Under the pieces are notes generated by a model that did not search any database, was not told the DNA's origin, and saw only the letters and a program-made list of their open reading frames with translations. This document shows positions 58,454-64,000 of a stretch of DNA of 64,000 nucleotides, one piece after another. Numbering within the stretch: the first letter of the stretch is position 1; every line of letters starts with the position of its first letter. The DNA lies in assembly GCF_003390915.1 (NCBI RefSeq), contig NZ_QMEM01000008.1, positions 62,001 to 126,000 on the forward strand. The letters are read 5' to 3'. The position numbers were made by a program, and so were the translations under genes. The stretch is from Lewinella sp. IMCC34183 (GTDB taxonomy: Bacteria; Bacteroidota; Bacteroidia; Chitinophagales; Saprospiraceae).

Positions 58454-58528
58454 CCGGGGGCAAACCGGTGCGGCCACTTTTTTACCGGTATACACCGCAC
58501 CCGCGTCCGCGCCCAACAATTTGTTGCT

Positions 58529-58536
58529 TATCTTGG
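58529..58536 (+). promoter_or_regulatory. Near-consensus -7 box of the UvrD-like gene
   Basis: TATCTTGG, 7 of 8 consensus-compatible positions, 25 bases before the ATG at 58562. Confidence 0.3.
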
Positions 58537-58561
58537 CCGCCCCGCTCAATCCAGTATTCCG

Positions 58562-60877
58562 ATGTCCGACCCGAAAACCAGCAGCTACCTCGACTCCCTC
58601 AACGACGTGCAACGGCAGGCGGTGACCACCATTGACGGTCCAGTGCTGGTCGTAGCCGGGCCGGGATCGGGTAAAACCCGGGTGCTGACCTACCGCATCG
58701 CCTACATCATCGAGCAGGGAACGGCTCCCTGGGAGATCCTGGCCCTGACCTTCACCAACAAGGCGGCACGGGAAATGAAGGAGCGGATCGAAACGGTGGT
58801 CGGCAAGCGGGCCAGCTACATCTGGGCGGGCACCTTCCACAGCCTGTTCGCACGAATCCTGCGCGTGGAGGCCCAGCACATCGGCTACCCGAGCAACTTC
58901 ACGATCTACGATACGGACGATACCAAGAGCCTGATCGGGTCGATCATCCGGGAGATGAACCTCGACAAGCAGGTCTACCAGGCCAATGCCATAAAGAACC
59001 GCATCAGCTCCGCCAAGAGCAGCCTGATCACCCCCAAGCTCTACGAGAAGAACGAGGAACTGCTGGCCCAGGACAAGATGGCCAACATGCCGCTCGTCTA
59101 CCGCATCTACGCCGCCTACGTGGCGCGCTGCAAGCAGGCGGGGGCCATGGACTTCGACGACCTGCTCTTCCGCCTGTACGAATTGCTGCAGAATCACCCG
59201 GAAGTGGTGCAGAAGTACCGGGAGAAATTCAAATACGTGCTCGTAGACGAGTTCCAGGATACCAATACCCTGCAGTACGCGATCATCAAGCGGCTCGTAC
59301 AGTACCCCGACAGCCCCCGCAACATCTGCGTGGTGGGCGACGACGCCCAATCGATCTACGCCTTCCGGGGGGCGACGATCCAGAACATCCTGGACTACGA
59401 GAGCGACTTCGGGCAGTACGGGATCCGCACCTTCAAGCTGGAGCAGAACTACCGCAGTACCGAGAACATCGTCAATACCGCCAACGCCGTCATCAGCTAC
59501 AACAAGCGGCAGATCCAGAAAGAGATCTGGAGCGACAAGGGGGTAGGGGACAAGATCCGCGTCATCAAGGCCGTCGACGACAACGAGGAAGGCCGGCGGG
59601 TGGCGGACACCATCCTCGAACAGAAGAACCGCTTCCACCTGCAGAACAGCGACATTGCGATCCTGTACCGCACCAACAGCCAGTCCCGGATCTTCGAGGA
59701 ATACCTGCGCCGCTTCAACATCCTGTACCGGGTCTATGGCGGACAGAGCTTCTACCAGCGTAAGGAAGTGAAGGACCTGATCGCGTACCTGCGGATGGTC
59801 GTCAACCCCAACGACGAAGAGGCCTTCCGCCGGTCGATCAACTTTCCGAAGCGCGGCATCGGAAATACCAGCGTGGCCAAGGTGGCCACCCTGGCGCGGC
59901 AGGAAGGTATGACCCTGTTCGAAGCCCTGAAGCACGTTGCCCTGCCGAAGCGGACGCGGCACGCGGCGGACGGCTACATCCACATCATCGAGCAGGCACA
60001 GAAGAAGGTCGACACCGCCAACGCCTACGAGCTGGCTGACCAGATCGCCAAGGGCTCCGGCCTGACCGACATGCTCCGCAACGACAAGTCGATCGAGGGC
60101 ATGGGCCGCCTCGAGAACCACGAGTCCCTGCTGGACGGCATCAAGTCCTTCGTCGAGGAGGATACGGTCATCGACACGGATACCCTGCCCGACAAGTCGC
60201 TGGCTACCTACCTGCAGAATATCGCCCTGCTGACCGACTTTGACAGCAACGAGGAAAACCAGTCCGGCGACGTGGTGACGCTGATGTCGGTACACGCCGC
60301 CAAGGGGCTGGAGTACAAATCCATCTTCGTGGTCGGTCTCGAAGAAAAGCTGTTTCCCAGCTGGATGAGCATGGACAGTATGGAGGGCCTCGACGAGGAG
60401 CGGCGGCTTTTCTACGTAGCCATCACCCGCGCCGAGCTTTACCTCACCCTGAGCTACGCCAACACGCGTTACCGCTACGGGAAAATGGTCATGAACGAGC
60501 CAAGTCGCTTCCTGGCGGAGGTACCCGCCGACGCCGTGGAGAATACCTCTTCAAACCGCCGGAGCGCCGATCACGAGTACGATAAGGTAGCCCAGCAGCG
60601 CGAGCACCGCGCCCGGGTGACCGGGGTTACGCCCCGCAACCGCCGGGGCACGGCCCGCTTCGCCACGCCCAAGGTGGATCCCGATACGTTCAAGCCGAGT
60701 CCGGTAAGCGAAGTAGAGACCGGGCGGAGGGTCCTGCACCTGAAATTCGGAGAGGGGAAGGTGCTCAACATCGACGGGGGTACCGACAACCGCATCGCCA
60801 CCATACACTTCAGCGATCTGCCGCAGCCGGAGAAGCGCATCATGCTCAAGTTCGCCAAGCTGCAGGTGCTGGACTGA
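58562..60877 (+). CDS. UvrD/PcrA-type 3'-5' DNA helicase
   Basis: 771-aa superfamily 1A helicase for nucleotide-excision repair, mismatch repair or removal of blocked polymerases. Q-motif NDVQRQAVT and Walker A GPGSGKTR are near 20-40. LTFTNKAAREMKERI, VDEFQDTN, VGDDAQSIYAFRGA, LEQNYRST, LMSVHAAKGLEYK and FYVAITRA follow in order. The C-terminal tail with GRRVLHLKFGEGKVLNIDGG is the PcrA-type RNA-polymerase-binding domain. Length is slightly above average (720-740) and complete. Convergent with the PycTM gene, 6 bases between stops. Confidence 0.95.
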   Translation: MSDPKTSSYLDSLNDVQRQAVTTIDGPVLVVAGPGSGKTRVLTYRIAYIIEQGTAPWEILALTFTNKAAREMKERIETVVGKRASYIWAGTFHSLFARILRVEAQHIGYPSNFTIYDTDDTKSLIGSIIREMNLDKQVYQANAIKNRISSAKSSLITPKLYEKNEELLAQDKMANMPLVYRIYAAYVARCKQAGAMDFDDLLFRLYELLQNHPEVVQKYREKFKYVLVDEFQDTNTLQYAIIKRLVQYPDSPRNICVVGDDAQSIYAFRGATIQNILDYESDFGQYGIRTFKLEQNYRSTENIVNTANAVISYNKRQIQKEIWSDKGVGDKIRVIKAVDDNEEGRRVADTILEQKNRFHLQNSDIAILYRTNSQSRIFEEYLRRFNILYRVYGGQSFYQRKEVKDLIAYLRMVVNPNDEEAFRRSINFPKRGIGNTSVAKVATLARQEGMTLFEALKHVALPKRTRHAADGYIHIIEQAQKKVDTANAYELADQIAKGSGLTDMLRNDKSIEGMGRLENHESLLDGIKSFVEEDTVIDTDTLPDKSLATYLQNIALLTDFDSNEENQSGDVVTLMSVHAAKGLEYKSIFVVGLEEKLFPSWMSMDSMEGLDEERRLFYVAITRAELYLTLSYANTRYRYGKMVMNEPSRFLAEVPADAVENTSSNRRSADHEYDKVAQQREHRARVTGVTPRNRRGTARFATPKVDPDTFKPSPVSEVETGRRVLHLKFGEGKVLNIDGGTDNRIATIHFSDLPQPEKRIMLKFAKLQVLD

Positions 60878-60883
60878 TTTCCC

Positions 60884-62098
60884 CTACTGCATATTTGTGA
60901 GGTTCCAGACGTACACGGTCAGGAAGGTCAGTACGGCCAGGGCCAGGCCTCCGATGAAGGTATTGTAACTGATGGTGAGGAGCAGGTACTTGCGGTGGAG
61001 TACCTGACCGAGGTCGTAGAGGTCGCGCGCCAGGTCGTCGTAGAGGCTGTCCTGGTCCATCTTCATTTCCGACAGGTAGCGGATAAAGTCGGACTTCTCG
61101 ATCTTAAGGAAGTTGCCGAAGTAAAGCAGGCTGGCCTCCTTGCTTTCGAGTAGTTTGCGCTTCTTGATGCGGTACTCCGTCACCTTGGGCCGCGCGGAAA
61201 ACACGGCGAAAATGACGGCCGTCAGCGAGCTCAGCAGCAGGATGATAATCGGCGCGAGAAACTCGGGGCTGTCGAAGAACAGTTCTTCGAAGAAGCTCAG
61301 ACCGGCACCGGAAATGGCGATCAGGATGGACAGGATGATCGTGTTGATGGAAATCATCATGTTGGCCTTGTCGTCGGCGATCCGGCTCAGGTTGATGTGG
61401 TTGCGGAAGGCGGTGCGGTACATGGTATCGATGCCCCGACCGAAGTTCTTGCCGGTTTTGGCTTTGACCTCCTTCTGCTGGATCTTGTAGTTGTTGCTCT
61501 GCTGTTTGCTGACGTTCTTGCGGCGCCGGCCATCGAATTCCTTCTTGCCAACGTCGGTGAGGTAGTTGAACCTGAGGAGGAAGTCCTGCATATGCTCCCC
61601 GAAGGCAACCGGGTCGCCGTGTTTGCCCTCGATGGCCTCCCGTTCCAGTTGCAGTAGGTCGGAGCGCCGGTCGTACCGCTTGCGTCCCAGCCAGTTCCAG
61701 ACCGCGTCGTGGATCAACCGGACCTCGAAGGGGCTGTTGGAGGTAGCGTCGGGTACGGCGGTGATCCACTCGGGTGCCTGGCCGGCGTCGTAGTTCGTTT
61801 TCTGGGCGAAGGCGCGCAGGTCGGCGGCGGACCGTTCGGTGAAGTTGTCGGCGCCGCCCGTATAGCCAACGGGATAGAACAGGCCGGCAACGATCAGGCG
61901 GTCGGTTTCTTCCTCGTTTAAGCCGGCGGCTTCGGCCAATTCCGCGGCTTTATCGGCGATCTCTTCCGAGTAGGCGTAGTTGTGAAAGAGGAATTTGGGG
62001 TCGAGGTCGTCGTTGAACCGCTCCCGCACAAAGGCCCGGGCCCGTGAGAGGACGGTCTGCTCCTTGGTTTCGACCTTGGGTTTCGGATCATTGCTCAT
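60884..62098 (-). CDS. Degenerate HD domain fused to a PycTM (DUF5706) membrane domain
   Basis: 404 aa. The N-terminal part (about 20-150) aligns with HD phosphohydrolases of this type, but of the metal ligands only Asp131 (LIHDAVWNWLG) remains: the His of the usual FHNYAHT is Tyr42 (FHNYAYS) and the HD pair of FHDTGY is Tyr-Pro (FYPVGY, 74-79). The C-terminal part is a PycTM/DUF5706 domain: MYRTAFRNHINLSRIADDKA, then TM helices at about 247-265, 281-300 and 372-398. PycTM domains are effectors in Pycsar anti-phage systems; no cyclase is near. The start overlaps the upstream propeller gene by 11 bases. Confidence 0.8.
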   Translation of the reverse strand: MSNDPKPKVETKEQTVLSRARAFVRERFNDDLDPKFLFHNYAYSEEIADKAAELAEAAGLNEEETDRLIVAGLFYPVGYTGGADNFTERSAADLRAFAQKTNYDAGQAPEWITAVPDATSNSPFEVRLIHDAVWNWLGRKRYDRRSDLLQLEREAIEGKHGDPVAFGEHMQDFLLRFNYLTDVGKKEFDGRRRKNVSKQQSNNYKIQQKEVKAKTGKNFGRGIDTMYRTAFRNHINLSRIADDKANMMISINTIILSILIAISGAGLSFFEELFFDSPEFLAPIIILLLSSLTAVIFAVFSARPKVTEYRIKKRKLLESKEASLLYFGNFLKIEKSDFIRYLSEMKMDQDSLYDDLARDLYDLGQVLHRKYLLLTISYNTFIGGLALAVLTFLTVYVWNLTNMQ

Positions 62099-63026
62099 TG
62101 GGGGAAGGTTGCTGCATGCGGGTGAGGGTAGCGATGATGCCGTTGTTGCCACGGCCCTCGCTGCTGATGTATAGATCGCCGTTTTCGGCGAAGGTGATGC
62201 CTTCGGGTTGGGCAAAGGTCTTTTTCTCCAGTAATTCCACGTGAAGGATATTACTTTCGCGGTCGATGACAACCAGTACGTTGCCCACCGAGGAAAGGAT
62301 GTACAAGTCGTGGGTGAAGGGGTCTACCGCGATGCCGCTGGGCTTTACGATGTATTCCCGGTTGCTCCCGAAGACGATACGGCCCACCTCCAGCTGGTCG
62401 ATGTAGTAGGTGGGCTGGGGATTCAGGCGGCCATCGTTGATGTCGTACGAGTATACGCCCCGGCGCGTGTCCTCTTCGTCGAAGCCGCCGTTGAGTTCCT
62501 GCTCTTTGGGTACGATCAGCAGGGTATTGGTAAGGGAATCGTAGCAGATGCCTTCGGTATCGTTGCGGTAGCTGAAATCGGTTTCCAGCTTGCGGGCCGG
62601 AATTTCTTCCTCCCCTTCCTGGTAAACGAAGTAGTGGAGGTCCCCGTCTTTCTCAAGAACGTAAACCTCGGAGGCGTGGCGGGCCACGCCCTCGTAATCG
62701 CGATCCTTGTCGAAGGCCACCCGGCTGGAGGGTATTCCGGTGAAGGCATTGACTACGAACAGCTCACCCGCCTCATCCTGGATGGCGAAGACCTCACCGG
62801 CCTTCACACCCCGGCACAGTCCACTGATCTCTTCGAGTTCTTCGGGTAGGGTGACGACCCGGGTCAGGCGATCGAAGTTGTAGGGGAAAAAGTAACCCGG
62901 GGTAGAGAAGCTTTCGGTCTCCGGGCGCTGCCTGACGGTGAACGCCACGTAGGCCACTCCGATACCGAGTACGACTACCAAGATGACGACGCTAATCAGG
63001 TTGGGTTTTTCCCAGAGTTTGTTCAT
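62088..63026 (-). CDS. SdiA-regulated-family membrane-anchored beta-propeller
   Basis: 312 aa. An N-terminal helix (about 10-30, LISVVILVVVLGIGVAYVAF) anchors a beta-propeller domain outside the cytoplasm. LEEISGLCRGVKAGEVFAIQ, DYEGVARHASEVYVLEKDGD, NDTEGICYDSLTNTLLIVPK and KPSGIAVDPFTHDLYILSSV are the repeated blades of the SdiA-regulated family. Function unknown; probably binds a ligand or polymer in the periplasm. It lies between a BamA-like barrel gene and the PycTM gene on one strand. Confidence 0.82.
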   Translation of the reverse strand: MNKLWEKPNLISVVILVVVLGIGVAYVAFTVRQRPETESFSTPGYFFPYNFDRLTRVVTLPEELEEISGLCRGVKAGEVFAIQDEAGELFVVNAFTGIPSSRVAFDKDRDYEGVARHASEVYVLEKDGDLHYFVYQEGEEEIPARKLETDFSYRNDTEGICYDSLTNTLLIVPKEQELNGGFDEEDTRRGVYSYDINDGRLNPQPTYYIDQLEVGRIVFGSNREYIVKPSGIAVDPFTHDLYILSSVGNVLVVIDRESNILHVELLEKKTFAQPEGITFAENGDLYISSEGRGNNGIIATLTRMQQPSPNEQ

Positions 63027-63035
63027 GTGCTACGG

Positions 63036-64000
63036 TTAGAAGGGGAATCCGGCAGCAAAATTAAGGCGCTCCTGGTCCCCGTCGAGAAAGTAGGTAAGAC
63101 TGAGGATGGTCGCGCCCAGCGGAGCGATCCATACCCCACCGCCGTAGCCAACGTGCCAGGTGCTGCTGTTATCACCCTCCAGCCATACGCGGCCATGGTC
63201 CAGACCGAGAATAAAGCCACCAATGGTGGGCACCTCTCCCTTTCCGAAGCCGAAGCCCATGAAGCGGAGATCGATGTTTTGGTAGACCATATTGTTGCCA
63301 AGGTAACGATCTACCCGCGCAGCGCGGTAATTCGACCGGCCGCCCATCGAGGCCAGCTGGTAGAAGAGCGGGTCACCGTCGTTGAATTCGACACCGATGC
63401 GGGTGGCAAAGTTGATTGCCTTGGTGATCATTCGGTAGAAACTGAGGTTGCCGCCGTACTTGGTGGTAGACAGGCCCGAGTCCTTGAGGTTCCAGCTCTG
63501 GCGGGCAAATACCTCGTACTTGACGCCGTTATCGGCAAGTAGCGGTATGGCCAGGTTGTTGGAGGTGATCCGCGCCGCGATACCGGCAAAGGGTTGGCGG
63601 TCGAAGACGAGGTCGGGAATGATGTTCTCGTCGTATACGGACCGGTTGATGAGCGAGAAATCGGGGGCTTCCTTGAGCTGATAGCTATGAAAGAAGGGAC
63701 CCACCGAAAAGCTGAAGCGGTTGCGGCTGCCGCGGAGGCGCAACATGGGGTTAATGAAGATTTCCTCCCGGCGGGCGCGGTTGTATTCCAGCCGCTGATC
63801 GTCGGTAATGCCCAGCGCGGAGAAGTCTTCTTCGTCGGGCCGTCCGGCGCCGTCGTTGCCCAGCGTGAAGAAGTTCGCTACGTAGCCCGGGCTGAAGTAA
63901 TGCGCCTCGATCGTCAGGTCGTTGCGGCGGCGGAAGAGGTCATTTATTTCCCCGTTGTAGTTGAACTTATAGAACTCGTTGGTGCTGTAGGTCCCCAGGA
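63036..64000 (-). CDS. BamA/TamA-family outer-membrane barrel protein (partial, cut by window end)
   Basis: Only the C-terminal 320 or so residues are in the window; the frame is open through 64000 and no start is visible. The apparent ATG at 63746 is internal, because the sequence upstream continues in frame with barrel strands (TYSTNEFYKFNYNGEIND, LTIEAHYFSPGYVANFF). YLGNNMVYQNIDLRFMGFGF resembles the VRGF-type region of Omp85 proteins; the last residues (LNFAAGFPF) give a typical terminal Phe. It starts the strand set with the propeller and PycTM genes, 9 bases upstream of the propeller. Confidence 0.75.
   Translation of the reverse strand, partial: LGTYSTNEFYKFNYNGEINDLFRRRNDLTIEAHYFSPGYVANFFTLGNDGAGRPDEEDFSALGITDDQRLEYNRARREEIFINPMLRLRGSRNRFSFSVGPFFHSYQLKEAPDFSLINRSVYDENIIPDLVFDRQPFAGIAARITSNNLAIPLLADNGVKYEVFARQSWNLKDSGLSTTKYGGNLSFYRMITKAINFATRIGVEFNDGDPLFYQLASMGGRSNYRAARVDRYLGNNMVYQNIDLRFMGFGFGKGEVPTIGGFILGLDHGRVWLEGDNSSTWHVGYGGGVWIAPLGATILSLTYFLDGDQERLNFAAGFPF

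Noticed and set aside
58316-60295. A 659-codon minus-strand open frame opposite the UvrD-like helicase
   Set aside because: Antisense shadow; the helicase on the plus strand has all motifs in order.
60884-62098. Complete Pycsar defence operon
   Set aside because: No uridylate or cytidylate cyclase gene is present next to the PycTM gene; neighbours are a helicase and envelope proteins.
63036-63746. A complete 236-aa protein beginning at the ATG 63746
   Set aside because: The frame continues upstream without a stop to the window end with clear barrel sequence, so that ATG is internal.

Overview
The window looks like chromosome from a GC-rich member of the Bacteroidota, most likely Saprospiria (Lewinella-like). 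The evidence is two SusC/SusD pairs, PorD and a C-terminal sorting-domain cargo of the type IX secretion system (T9SS), BamD next to a Bacteroidota-type RpoZ, a BT_3928-family DoxX protein, DUF6495, and repeated TAnnTTTG -7 boxes upstream of genes. The class assignment is inference; the phylum is well supported. No rRNA, tRNA, CRISPR array, transposase or prophage was found.

Layout. 1-8.8 kb: quinone reductase, lipB, two ECF sigma factors (one with a membrane anti-sigma-like partner, one followed by a strong hairpin and a 68-aa protein), folC, fabH, corA and a topoisomerase IB. 8.8-12.1 kb: the envelope/core operon bamD-rpoZ-coaBC-porD on the minus strand. 12.1-23.9 kb: small housekeeping and conserved-unknown genes (DUF3137, ppx, xseB, three NAD(P)/amidotransferase-type enzymes, a nucleotidase, DUF1573, a phosphatase coupled to arfB, nusB, a DoxX protein). 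23.9-28.5 kb: a large Dna2-like nuclease-helicase followed by a 1.2-kb gene-free island of tandem composite repeats. 28.5-31.1 kb: a three-gene operon resembling auxiliary fatty-acid oxidation in peroxisomes (NMO-type flavoenzyme, PECR-like SDR, ECH1-like dienoyl-CoA isomerase). 31.2-39.1 kb: a LexA-like S24 regulator, a GH3 beta-glucosidase lipoprotein, DUF6495, a decayed terC with a possible small RNA beside it, a DEAD-box helicase, and rplU-rpmA where L27 carries an extra helix-hairpin-helix tail. 39.3-43.9 kb: trpD-trpC-trpF-DUF2520 and a beta-barrel protein. 44.2-53.8 kb: two consecutive, clearly paralogous SusC-SusD pairs. 53.9-58.5 kb: Fe-S genes (nfu, fdx, iscX) around bioA, then two kinds of tandem repeat running directly into the start codon of a kdsC-like gene, and a secreted TIMP-like T9SS cargo. 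58.6-64 kb: a UvrD/PcrA helicase, convergent with a set of three minus-strand genes: a BamA-like barrel (cut by the window end), an SdiA-regulated-type propeller and an HD-PycTM membrane protein with a degenerate HD site.

How the genes work together. Most of the window is a compact chromosomal backbone: start/stop overlaps (bamD/rpoZ, coaBC/porD, xseB/SDR, phosphatase/arfB, trpC/trpF, NMO/SDR, propeller/PycTM) indicate translationally coupled operons, and several convergent pairs overlap at their 3' ends. Envelope biogenesis and T9SS genes, outer-membrane nutrient import (SusCD), and Fe-S assembly are the main functional themes. The least explained items are the repeat island after the Dna2-like gene, the 8-bp repeat abutting kdsC, the degenerate HD-PycTM protein, and the L27 fusion.
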